NCBI RefSeq assembly: GCF_030719215.1
Contig: NZ_CP120984.1
Coordinates: 1 to 64,000, forward strand
Reading direction: 5' to 3'
DNA: 64,000 nt
From: Streptomyces sp. Alt3
GTDB lineage: Bacteria; Actinomycetota; Actinomycetes; Streptomycetales; Streptomycetaceae
Part shown: positions 32,160-39,870 of the stretch, one piece after another
Layout of the letters: every line of letters begins with the position of its first letter
How positions within the stretch are numbered: the stretch's first letter is position 1
The notes under the pieces: generated by a model
Told to the model about the DNA's origin: nothing
Databases searched by the model: none
Seen by the model: the letters and a program-made list of their open reading frames with translations, nothing else
Program-made: the position numbers and the translations under genes

Positions 32160-33260
32160 GTGACTGACGAATTCGGCAACAGCTTCCTGGAGCGTGCTTG
32201 GGAGACCCCGGAGGAGGTGGTTCTGCGCCGTGAGCTGGTCCGGACACCGGGACTTCAGCCCGAGGATCTCGGCGTCCTCGCGGAGCTGCTCCTCCGCGAT
32301 CCCAGGCTCCCCTCCACGATGGAAGCCATCCGCGGCGACCTCCAGGCGCGCGGCTGGAAGATGGGCAAAGACCGGTACAAAACGATCACTGCGCGGCTGA
32401 CGCGAGCAGGGCATCTTTCCCGCGTCCCCGCCTATGACTCGACCACTGAGCGCCCCACCTGGGTCACCCGCGTCTACCGGAACCCGGCGAACAACGAGCA
32501 GTACGTCGATCTGGGCATCACCGCATCTATGCAGGTCCACGCCGAAACGCGGGCTTCCCGCGATTCGGAGTGCCAGCCGCCCACCGAATCGCGGAAAACC
32601 CGCGTTTCGCCTGGTCAGAGCCGGAACGCGGAAAACCCGCAGTCCGGGCCCGAACTGCGGAAAATCAGCAGTTCGAGAACCCGCGTTTCGCCTGGTCAGA
32701 GCCGGAATACGGAAAACCCGCAGTCCGGGTCCCACCCCCCACACCCCCCGGAGGAGGAGGATTCCTCCTCCCCCAACCCCCTCACGCGCACCAACCGGTC
32801 GCTCCCGCCCCAGAGGGAGGAAGGGCGGGAGTTCACTCCCGAGGAGCTCGCAGCAGCACAGGACTTCCTGCAGCGAATGCAGCGATGGCAGGCCGGTCTG
32901 TCGACGGCCCGCAAGTGCGCCCCGCGGCTGCTGCGTGCGATGCGTACCCAGGGCTGGCCCTCGCTGGCCGGCATGAACGACGTCCAGCGCCTGGCGCTGG
33001 AGGCCGAAATCTTCAAAAACACCGGTGGCGCGACCTCGTGGGTGAAGTGCCTGCCGGGCTGGGTCGATGACCTGTGCCTCTACCGCAAGCCCTCCCCGGC
33101 CGCCGCCACGGCCCCGGGTGCCGCCCCGCAGGACCCTGTCGCGCTGCGGGCCGCCTGCCCGGACTGCGACCAGTACGGCTGGGCCCTGGACGACGACGAC
33201 GACGGCCCCAACCGCCGCTGCACCCACCCGACCCTGACGACCCCCCAGGAGCAGCTGTGA
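32160..33260 (+). CDS. Rep1-like replication initiator, origin repeats inside gene
   Basis: Starts at GTG 32160; 366 residues. The N-terminus is a winged-helix-like domain (VLAELLLRDPRLPSTMEAI; GKDRYKTITARLTRAGHL). The middle, 120-200, is low complexity with a repeated TRVSPGQSRN-x-ENPQSG peptide produced by DNA repeats. The C-terminus has a helical domain and a final Cys/His cluster (ACPDCDQYGW ... RRCTHP). Coupled by GTGA to a DnaB-like gene, it mirrors the rep1-rep2 pair of Streptomyces linear plasmids such as pSLA2, whose origin lies within rep1. The call rests on this architecture, as sequence similarity cannot be checked here. Confidence 0.6.
   Translation: MTDEFGNSFLERAWETPEEVVLRRELVRTPGLQPEDLGVLAELLLRDPRLPSTMEAIRGDLQARGWKMGKDRYKTITARLTRAGHLSRVPAYDSTTERPTWVTRVYRNPANNEQYVDLGITASMQVHAETRASRDSECQPPTESRKTRVSPGQSRNAENPQSGPELRKISSSRTRVSPGQSRNTENPQSGSHPPHPPEEEDSSSPNPLTRTNRSLPPQREEGREFTPEELAAAQDFLQRMQRWQAGLSTARKCAPRLLRAMRTQGWPSLAGMNDVQRLALEAEIFKNTGGATSWVKCLPGWVDDLCLYRKPSPAAATAPGAAPQDPVALRAACPDCDQYGWALDDDDDGPNRRCTHPTLTTPQEQL
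32543..32729. other. Candidate replication origin (iterons and long inverted repeat)
   Basis: A 26-base inverted repeat (32543-32568 against 32584-32609, two mismatches, 15-base loop) is followed by a 52-base direct repeat (32597-32648 and 32678-32729, 50 of 52 identical) 81 bases apart. Between them lies CGAACTGC (32651-32658) with GCAGTTCG (32668-32675). AAAACCCGC words recur. Dense repeats inside a rep1-like gene fit the origin of a Streptomyces linear plasmid. Confidence 0.6.
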
Positions 33261-34651
33261 GCGTGTTCGAGGAGTCGGTCGTGAGCATGCCTGTGCAGCA
33301 GCTGGAGGAGTCGCCGGACGCGGTGAGCGTTGCCGCGGAGACGTCGATTCTGGGGGCGTGCCTGCTGGCCACCGCTGCGTACGACCCGGTTGCCGCCGCC
33401 ATGCAGGTGCTGAGCAAGGAGGGTGATTGGTATCGGCCGCATCACGAGACGATCTGGCGGGCGATCGTCACCTTGCACTCCAAGGGCAAGCCGACCGGCG
33501 TGCCGATGGTGGAGTCGGAGCTGCGCCGTACCGGTGAGCTGAACAAAATCGGCGGGTTCGTCCAGCTGTCGCAGATCGCCCAGCAGGCCTGCACCTCGGT
33601 CGAGGTGATGCACTACGCGGAGATCGTCCACGGTTATGCCCGCCTGCGCCGCTACCAGGAGGCGCTGGTGCGCGGGATGCAGACGTCCCGTCAGGTCGAC
33701 CCTGTCAGCGTCAACGAAGCGATCGCCGCCCACCAGGCGGAGCTGGAGCACATCGCCGCCGACGAGTCGAGCGACGACGGGCTGTTCGGCCGGTTCGGCG
33801 ACGGCCTCGAAGCCCACATGGACGGCCTGGAGACCACGCTGGAGGCCGCCGCGATCACCGGGCTCACGGACCTGGACGCGGCTCTCAAGATGCTGCCCGG
33901 GAACATCATCATGGTCGCGGGGCGCCCGGCCATGGGAAAGAGCGCGATGACGCTCGGGGTGGCCCTGGCCAACGCCGCCTCCGGACGGCCCACCCTCGTA
34001 CACAGCATCGAGATGGGCAAGCACGAGGTCACCAACCGCGTGCTGGCCAGCAAGTCCCGTGTCGCCCTGCACCACCTCATGGAGGGTGGGCCGGCCATCA
34101 CCGAAAGCGACTGGACCCGCATCGCCAGGCGCCTGCCCGACCTCGAAACGATGCCGCTGTGGATGGACTACACCCCCCGCGTCACCCCCGGCCTGGTCCG
34201 CACCCGCATCAACTCACTAATCCGCCAGACCGGCAAAGCCCCACTAGTGATCATCGACTACGTCCAGCTCATGCACACCGACCAGCGCAACCCCCGGCAA
34301 AGCAACTACGACCGCGTCAGCGAAGTCAGCCGCGAACTCAAACTCCTCGCCGAAGACACCGGCGCCGTCATCCTCTGCTGCGCACAGCTCAACCGCGGCT
34401 CCGAGCACCGGGAAGGCAAGGTCCCACAGACCTCCGACCTGCGCGACTCCGGACAGCTCGAACAGGACGCGAGCGGCATCATCCTGCTGCACCGAGATGA
34501 CGCCTACACGCCTGAGAGCCCCCGGGCCGGCGAGAGCGACCTCATCCTCAGCAAGAACCGCAACGGGCCGACCTGCACCATCACTGTGGCCCACCAGTTC
34601 CACTACAGCCGCCTGCGCGACATGAGCCAACAGGACGAGCCGAACATGTAG
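33257..34651 (+). CDS. DnaB-like replicative helicase (Rep2-like)
   Basis: Starts at GTG 33257 overlapping the previous stop as GTGA; 464 residues. An N-terminal DnaB domain (SILGACLLATAAYDPVAAAM; HHETIWRAIVTLHSKGKPTG; GFVQLSQIAQQACTSVEVMHYA) leads to the RecA-like motor: Walker A VAGRPAMGKSAM, Walker B PLVIIDYVQLM, and ILCCAQLNRGSEHREGK with SDLRDSGQLEQDA. It unwinds DNA ahead of the polymerase. Paired with the Rep1-like gene, it should be recruited to the origin within that gene. Confidence 0.9.
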   Translation: MSVFEESVVSMPVQQLEESPDAVSVAAETSILGACLLATAAYDPVAAAMQVLSKEGDWYRPHHETIWRAIVTLHSKGKPTGVPMVESELRRTGELNKIGGFVQLSQIAQQACTSVEVMHYAEIVHGYARLRRYQEALVRGMQTSRQVDPVSVNEAIAAHQAELEHIAADESSDDGLFGRFGDGLEAHMDGLETTLEAAAITGLTDLDAALKMLPGNIIMVAGRPAMGKSAMTLGVALANAASGRPTLVHSIEMGKHEVTNRVLASKSRVALHHLMEGGPAITESDWTRIARRLPDLETMPLWMDYTPRVTPGLVRTRINSLIRQTGKAPLVIIDYVQLMHTDQRNPRQSNYDRVSEVSRELKLLAEDTGAVILCCAQLNRGSEHREGKVPQTSDLRDSGQLEQDASGIILLHRDDAYTPESPRAGESDLILSKNRNGPTCTITVAHQFHYSRLRDMSQQDEPNM

Positions 34652-34673
34652 GGTCTCAAGTTTCGTGTCGGAA

Positions 34674-34722
34674 TCTCATGGTCGATGTCGGACGGCAGTC
34701 GGATCCGACATCGACCGTGAGA
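34674..34722 (+). terminator. Terminator of the rep operon
   Basis: TCTCATGGTCGATGTCGGA (34674-34692) pairs with TCCGACATCGACCGTGAGA (34704-34722) with one mismatch, 23 bases after the DnaB-like stop. Confidence 0.65.
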
Positions 34723-34804
34723 CACGTCAGTTAAGCGGGGCGCGGTGCCTGCAGGGGGGCTGGGAGTCGCAGAATCGCCTGGCTGGCCGAAGGAGGTGGA
34801 GGAC

Positions 34805-35095
34805 ATGCGGGTCGCCATTGACGGGGCACAGATCGGAAGCCAGGCGGACCTACACCGGGTTCTTGCCAAGTCTCTGGACTTCGGTCCGTACTACGGGCAC
34901 AACCTGAGCGCCCTGTGGGACCGCCTGAGCAGGGATGTCGAGCGCCCGGTCGAGATCGTTTGGGAGAACGCTGCAGTCAGTCGTGGCCGCATGGGCGATG
35001 AAGTGTTCGAAGCGATCGCGTCCGTCCTGGTCCGAGCTGCCGCAGAAGACGAGCCGAATGCACCGGACAAGAGGCTCACCGTGCGTTTCACCTGA
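34805..35095 (+). CDS. Barstar-family ribonuclease inhibitor, orphan
   Basis: ATG 34805, with AAGGAGGTGGAG upstream, gives 96 residues. The Barstar pattern is clear: an N-terminal strand (MRVAIDGAQIGSQADLHRVL), then the helix with YYGHNLSALWDRLSRDV, in which the aromatic/Asn-Leu-Ala/Ser-Leu-Trp-Asp core that blocks barnase is conserved. No barnase-like gene is within several kilobases, so it may protect against incoming toxins. Confidence 0.8.
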   Translation: MRVAIDGAQIGSQADLHRVLAKSLDFGPYYGHNLSALWDRLSRDVERPVEIVWENAAVSRGRMGDEVFEAIASVLVRAAAEDEPNAPDKRLTVRFT

Positions 35096-35525
35096 TGTGG
35101 AGCCCAGCGGCGAGCGGTTACACATCGTCGAGACAGGTCAAGCGGGTCGGGCCGCCGCATCCGTCCGGCGTCCGACACGAAGCTGAGAGGCTGCGCGTCC
35201 GACACGGCGCGAGACGGCGGACCGGTTCCAGGTGTTGGGGTGTTGTCGGGCAGCATAGGGCGATAGGCTGGGATGAGCCAGTACCTCGGGAGTTGAAGGC
35301 CCTCGATACGGCCTCGTTGGTCAAGCTGCAGGAGCTGGCATGCGAGCTTCAGCCTCAACCAGCGGTTGGGGACCGGGCATAGGTGCAGGCGAAGGCAGCG
35401 CCCGATGAGACCCACTACCTGTGGCCGACCCTGTGGAACAGTCTGCCCCATCGCTCCATCACCCAAAGCCAGTTGCGGTGCGGACTCGCCGAGGCGCTGC
35501 ACCGCGCCGACTGCGCCGAACCGGT
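35096..35525. other. Intergenic stretch, possible gene remnants
   Basis: No convincing complete gene. A plus-strand frame from GTG 35383 reads protein-like for about 45 residues (DETHYLWPTLWNSLPHRS) before running into the antisense of the kinase gene, so it may be the 5' end of a gene truncated by the kinase insertion. GTCCGACAC recurs at 35170 and 35198. Confidence 0.35.
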
Positions 35526-37586
35526 CTACTGCTGGGCGATGGCCGCGCGAATCCGGTGGTCGACGCGGAGGTCGTGCGCCAGGTGGCCGAAGTACATCAC
35601 GCTCTCCGGGTGCTGTCGCAGCATGGCCGCCACCGAGCTGGCGGCGTCCCCGCTCAGGGTCGTCCACCAGGAGAAGCCCTCTGCCTGCCCGCTCTGGTCG
35701 TCCAGGAGGGGGATCCATTCGAACGCGCCACCACAGCACGCTTCCAGGAGATCGAGCTCCCTCGCCCGGGCCGCTTCCTCGGCGATACTGGCCAGCCACT
35801 TGACGGTGGCGCCGAGTTCCTCGGAGCCGTGGGAGACGTCCGTACCGAAGAGTGTCGCCATCGCGGACACGACCTCTACAGCACGAGCGGCGTCGGCCAG
35901 CAGGTCCGCCATGATCGAGGCGACGGGAACCTTGATCAGCACGTCGAAGTAGAGAGCAGCGTCGTCGGGATGCGTAGCGGCCAGCGTCAGGAGGTCCGCC
36001 CCCGCACCCGTCGGCCCGGCGAACAGTTCCCGCTGGAGGTGCTCGCCGCGTAGCACAACGGGCTCCGCCGGCTCGTCCAGCTCTTGCGCGACGAAATCGA
36101 GGAAGGCAGACACCGTGGCCGGGCGTCGCTCCGGGTCCCTCTGGGTCGCTTCCCGGACGATCGCACGCCAGGGGCCCGACTTGGGGAGCAACGGAACGTT
36201 CACGAGGGGCATCTCGCCCGTGACGGCCCATCCGATGAGCTGCCCCAGGCTGTAGATGTCGGCGGTGGGGCCCGCGTGGTGGGCGTCGTTGTAGTGCTCA
36301 GGGGCCGCGAAACCCTCGGAGCCGAGGAAGACCCCCACGCGGGTACGCTGCGGATCGGTCGTCTGGCCCAGGGGCCGCCGCACAATCCCCCAGTCCGCCA
36401 GGACCCAGCGACCTTTCAGGCGCAGGACGTTGGCCGGCTTGATGTCCCGGTGGATCCATCCCTCATGGTGCGCCACCGCGAGGACCGAGCAGAGGGATTC
36501 CAGCAGCTCTCGTAGGGCTGCATCATCGGAGAATTCCTCCTGGCAGCTCTCGGCGGTGGCCTCCGCGTACGGCATGACGAACCAGGTGTACTTGGGATCG
36601 AAGTCCAGGATCGGCATCGCGTGCGGGTTCCCGATCAGGCTGCGCCCGCATTCAATCTCTCGCTTCATGCGGGCAACTTGACGGGCGGGCGGGTACTTGT
36701 CCTTCAGCTTTTTGAGGATGACGACCTTGCCGCTGGGCTTGTGTACCGCCTTAAAGACGTTTGCCTGGCCGCCGTCGGCGAGGGGTAGCCGTTCACACGC
36801 GTAGTCCTTGCGCTCGCCCCGTCTGGAGGGGCTGAGCAGCTCTCCGGTTCGTGGCGCGACCAGCGGCTTGCCAGCGATCTCCTCCAGTTCCCCAGCTTCC
36901 GAGAAAAGGGTGATCCGGTCGCTCGTGTGAGCAATGGCATCCGCGAGGCTCACCGAAGCCGGCGGGTTCGCGTCTGCTGGTCGCCTGGGAGCGACGACGT
37001 TTTGGAAGACCTCTGCGGGTTCGAACCCCTCAGCGAGGTACTGGAGCACCTCGCGCTGGTCCTCGGGCAGCAGTGGTTGGAAGGCGTCGAACTGAGCCCT
37101 GCCCGTGATGGTGCGGATGGCCTCCAAGGTCTGGCCGTCGATGCCCAGCGCTGTGAGGTCGGTGACGGAGAACCGAGCGAAGAGAGTCGTCGGAGCGTGG
37201 GAGGCGGGCCGCGAAGTGACCAGCCGCTCCATGGCCACGACGTCCCGCACCTCCAGACTCCCCATCGCGGAGTTCACGGAGACGAGCCGGGTGGCGGCCC
37301 ACTGGAGGGCCTCGTCGTGCGGCAGCACCTTGAGGAGGAGAAAGGTCTCGCTTCCGTCGTCGGGCGCGAGGAGCACGCCCCTCCAGAAGGCTGTGATGCG
37401 TATCGTCCTCATCCGCGGATCACGGGCCATGCGCGCGACGGACAACCCCAGCCCCTTGTCCGCGTACAGCTCGGCCACCGTCAGCGACTGGAACTTGGTG
37501 ATCGCCTTGCGAACCCCGGCCCGGACGGGCTTCTCCAGCTGCTCGTAGTCGGTCCAGAAGGTGTGCACGACGGCGAGCTGCGGCAA
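35526..37586 (-). CDS. RelE-like module fused to a Ser/Thr protein kinase
   Basis: TTG start at 37586, with GGAGAC upstream; 686 residues. Residues 1-100 resemble the RelE/ParE fold (SVARMARDPRMRTIRI, then HDEALQWAATR). Residues 110-200 (DLTALGIDGQTLEAIRTITG; PEDQREVLQYLAEGF) match the segment that follows this fold in certain UvrD-type helicases. From 265 there is a protein kinase: GGQANVFKAV, VILKKL (Lys 292-293), HRDIKPANVL (379-388), DWG in place of DFG (398-400), and APE (424 region). A helical C-terminus of about 200 residues follows. No transmembrane helix or PASTA domain. A defence or stress role is plausible but unproven. Confidence 0.75.
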   Translation of the reverse strand: MPQLAVVHTFWTDYEQLEKPVRAGVRKAITKFQSLTVAELYADKGLGLSVARMARDPRMRTIRITAFWRGVLLAPDDGSETFLLLKVLPHDEALQWAATRLVSVNSAMGSLEVRDVVAMERLVTSRPASHAPTTLFARFSVTDLTALGIDGQTLEAIRTITGRAQFDAFQPLLPEDQREVLQYLAEGFEPAEVFQNVVAPRRPADANPPASVSLADAIAHTSDRITLFSEAGELEEIAGKPLVAPRTGELLSPSRRGERKDYACERLPLADGGQANVFKAVHKPSGKVVILKKLKDKYPPARQVARMKREIECGRSLIGNPHAMPILDFDPKYTWFVMPYAEATAESCQEEFSDDAALRELLESLCSVLAVAHHEGWIHRDIKPANVLRLKGRWVLADWGIVRRPLGQTTDPQRTRVGVFLGSEGFAAPEHYNDAHHAGPTADIYSLGQLIGWAVTGEMPLVNVPLLPKSGPWRAIVREATQRDPERRPATVSAFLDFVAQELDEPAEPVVLRGEHLQRELFAGPTGAGADLLTLAATHPDDAALYFDVLIKVPVASIMADLLADAARAVEVVSAMATLFGTDVSHGSEELGATVKWLASIAEEAARARELDLLEACCGGAFEWIPLLDDQSGQAEGFSWWTTLSGDAASSVAAMLRQHPESVMYFGHLAHDLRVDHRIRAAIAQQ

Positions 37587-37599
37587 GGCTAAGTCTCCA

Positions 37600-38090
37600 A
37601 CGCGAGGGGCTGGTTGTCCGGCTCTCCAGCGTATCGCCCGGGCGTCGATCGGAAGTCATGCCATTCGCCGGTCCGGCGCCACCTCCGGGCTCGCCTACAT
37701 TGGCCCCTTCCACGCAGCGCCCTGTGCGGCACCACCGAGTCCACCGTCCTCAGGAGATATAGGAACGCGGTGAACGGCAGCAGTGGAACGAGCCACAGCG
37801 GCTGACGGTAGTAGCGGAGCATCGGCCTGTACGTACCCGCCATCACCGCCCACGCGGCAGCACCAGCCACGCCGTCACCGTGTTCCCGCTCCGGACGCCG
37901 ACTACCAGGGCCACCGGTGGAGCCAGATAGACGAACACGAGACCCGCGGCCGTCCCCACGAGCAGCAGCGGATTGTGCCGCAGTTGCGCGTACGCGCTCC
38001 GCGCGACCATTCGCCGCAGCTCGCCAAGTCCCGGATACGGGCGAACGCTGTCGACCCGCTCCGCGAGGCCCAGCCAAATCCCTCGGGCAT
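37600..38090 (-). pseudogene. Decayed glycosyltransferase C-terminus
   Basis: Two minus-strand frames together read like the end of a membrane glycosyltransferase of the HpnB kind: GLAERVDSVRPYPGLGEL, ARSAYAQLRHNPLLLVGTAA, GLVFVYLAPPVALVVG in one frame (stop near 37835), then TYRPMLRYYRQPLWLVPLLP and AFLYLLRTVDSVVPHRALRG in another. The N-terminal catalytic part is missing and there is at least one frameshift. Confidence 0.5.
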
Positions 38091-38132
38091 GCTGTTAGAG
38101 GATGGTTCGTGAGCATTTGACCGTGTCTTGTC

Positions 38133-38609
38133 TTGAAGGGCGCTCATCAGCGGCTACTTCGAAAGGCGCTGTCCGGTGGGGCCGCAGGCGATACTCGTGT
38201 TGTGGACTGGTTGAAGCGAGCTTGGGCGGCGGAACAGCTTCAAGATTGGGACGAGGCGATCGCGCTGGTAAGCGCCCACGCCGAATGCTTCTCCCACGAT
38301 CCGGACATACACGACAACCATCTGTGGCACATGGATCTGCTGGCCCGAGCGGAACGGGTTCCAGAACTTACGGAGCGCGCCCTCACGGATAGCCACGCAC
38401 GTCGAAGACTCAACAGATCGCTTCGAGAGCGGGGTATGGAAGCGGCGCTGCGTGACCGCGCCGAAGACGGCGACTGTGGCGCCCTGTATATCCTTGTTCG
38501 ACTGATGTGCGAGACGGGTCGGGTGCAAGAAGCTCAGAAGGTAGTTGCGGACATCGGCCCGGAGGACCAGTACGCACGCCAGATTGTGGCCGGCGATTGC
38601 TGGACGTAG
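38133..38609 (+). CDS. Hypothetical TPR-like protein
   Basis: A TTG start at 38133 gives 158 residues; no strong ribosome site is seen, so the gene may be 5'-truncated. It is helical with TPR-like spacing (AAEQLQDWDEAIALVSAHAE; LARAERVPELTERAL; GALYILVRLMCETGRVQEAQ). It converges on the IS remnant. Function unknown. Confidence 0.4.
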   Translation: MKGAHQRLLRKALSGGAAGDTRVVDWLKRAWAAEQLQDWDEAIALVSAHAECFSHDPDIHDNHLWHMDLLARAERVPELTERALTDSHARRRLNRSLRERGMEAALRDRAEDGDCGALYILVRLMCETGRVQEAQKVVADIGPEDQYARQIVAGDCWT

Positions 38610-39315
38610 GTGTCCAGCTACGACTTTCTCGCGAAGTTGCCGGTGTCGGCCTCGGTGAGGAGGCCGAGTTTGACCAGGCGTTTCAGCTTGGCGCGGGTGC
38701 CTTCGATGTTCTTCGGCAGCAGTTCGTGGCCGAGGGCTTCGCAGACGTTCTTGGCCCGTAGCGGTCCGGTCGTCTGATTGAAGGCGTCGAGGATGCGGGG
38801 GTAGTCCGGGTGTTCGGGCAGCTCCGGCGAGGATGCGGGGAGCCGGTCGGCGAGACCGGTCACGGTCTTGCGGGTGATCGCGAGGTGCTCCAGGTGCGTC
38901 TCGGCCTCCCGCAGCCGGGTCTGCAGGTCGTCGATCTGTGCGCGGAGCTCGTCGGCCAGGGCCAGGGCGGCGTCTTTCTGGAGGTCCAGGGCTTCGAGCA
39001 GGGGCTGGAGGTTCACGCTGCCACCGTCTGCATCGCGCGCCTGGTGGGGGCGTTCACGCCGGTGAGGCGTCGGGTCATGACGTGGGTCATCACCCAGTAG
39101 ACGCGGGAGGCGGAGGAGGAGGACCGGTGCTCGTAGTCGCGGACCAGGCGCCGGTGCAGTATCAGGATGCCGTAGGTCTGCTCGACTCTCCATCGCTTCG
39201 GCTGCGGCACGAACCCCTTGACCTGTGGGTCGCGTTCGACGATCTCGACATTGATGCCCAGGCCGGCGCCGTGCAGAACGACCTGGTTCTTGAAGCCCTG
39301 GTCGGCCCAGCTCTC
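38600..39315 (-). mobile_element. Truncated IS5-type element
   Basis: The C-terminal third of an IS5-family transposase (WADQGFKNQVV, then KGFVPQPKRWRVEQTYGIL, LHRRLVRDYE, MTHVMTRRLTG) is followed by its usual companion gene. The transposase N-terminus is gone, replaced in frame by a ParB-like domain. No terminal repeats were identified. Confidence 0.6.
38618..39016 (-). CDS. IS-associated wHTH protein
   Basis: GTG 39016 overlaps the preceding stop as GTGA; 132 residues. A coiled coil (LALADELRAQIDDLQTRLRE) precedes a winged-helix part (AKNVCEALGHELLPKNIEGT). Proteins of this kind are commonly found directly after IS5-type transposase genes in Streptomyces, so this is taken as the second gene of an IS remnant. 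Confidence 0.55.
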   Translation of the reverse strand: MNLQPLLEALDLQKDAALALADELRAQIDDLQTRLREAETHLEHLAITRKTVTGLADRLPASSPELPEHPDYPRILDAFNQTTGPLRAKNVCEALGHELLPKNIEGTRAKLKRLVKLGLLTEADTGNFARKS

Positions 39316-39870
39316 GTTCTGGCCGAGGCGTGCCTCCTCGAACGCGGTGCGAGCGGCTTCCAGCTCGGCGGGCAGGAAGATCAGGCTCACGGTCGCGAAG
39401 TCCAGGTTCGCCTCGGAGAGCCCTTCGGGGCTGACTTCGGCGAGGAGCTTGAGCTGGTCGTCGTCCAGGCCGGAGTAGGCCCGCCAGTCGACGTCGTCCA
39501 GCTCCTCGTAGAGCTGCTTGATGGTCGCTGGGTCGTCCTCGCCCGCGATGGCGTTGTGCAACAGCTGGATCGCGACGAGCTGCTGCCGGGTCAACGCCTC
39601 CTCGATCAGCATGCAGTCGATCTCGCCCAGGCCCGCGTCGATGGACGCCATGGTGCGGTGGTTCCCGGAGAGGACGAGTTCGCGGCCCTCGTCGTACTCG
39701 CCGCCCGCGTAGATCAGCGGGGTCGAGGTGAGGCACCCGTCGCGGCGGACGTTCTCCACCAGCCGGTCGTACTCCTCCTGCCGCATGAAGCGGGCGTTGA
39801 CCTCCAGCCTGGTGAGCTGGCGGGGGTCTCGGCGTACGAGGCGGGGCCGGAACAGGGGGGTGTCGGTCAT
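39013..39870 (-). CDS. Chimera: ParB/Srx-like N-terminus fused to IS5 transposase C-terminus
   Basis: ATG 39870 overlaps the previous stop as ATGA; 285 residues. Residues 1-180 are a ParB-like nuclease/CTPase-fold domain: LEVNARFMRQEEYDRLVENV, DGCLTSTPLIY, ELVLSGNHRTMASI (the GNHR box). From about residue 186 the sequence turns into the end of an IS5-type transposase (WADQGFKNQVV; RWRVEQTYGILILHRRLVRD), keeping the frame. The original ParB-like gene, paired with the upstream gene, has thus lost its own C-terminus. Whether the chimera is functional is unknown. Confidence 0.65.
   Translation of the reverse strand: MTDTPLFRPRLVRRDPRQLTRLEVNARFMRQEEYDRLVENVRRDGCLTSTPLIYAGGEYDEGRELVLSGNHRTMASIDAGLGEIDCMLIEEALTRQQLVAIQLLHNAIAGEDDPATIKQLYEELDDVDWRAYSGLDDDQLKLLAEVSPEGLSEANLDFATVSLIFLPAELEAARTAFEEARLGQNESWADQGFKNQVVLHGAGLGINVEIVERDPQVKGFVPQPKRWRVEQTYGILILHRRLVRDYEHRSSSSASRVYWVMTHVMTRRLTGVNAPTRRAMQTVAA

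Larger units (their letters stand above)
34654..35188. repeat. Inverted repeat flanking the barstar-like gene
   Basis: TCTCAAGTTTCGTGTCGGA (34654-34672) recurs inverted as TCCGACACGAAGCTGAGA (35171-35188), nearly identical. Only the barstar-like gene and its terminator-like stem lie between, so it may mark a small inserted cassette. Confidence 0.45.

Noticed and set aside
32543..32729. Possible CRISPR array
   Set aside because: Only two long repeat copies with coding sense and no unique spacers of even length; origin-type repeats fit better.
36991..37006. ggttcgaaccc resembling a tRNA T-arm
   Set aside because: It lies within the kinase coding sequence and no acceptor, D or anticodon stems surround it.
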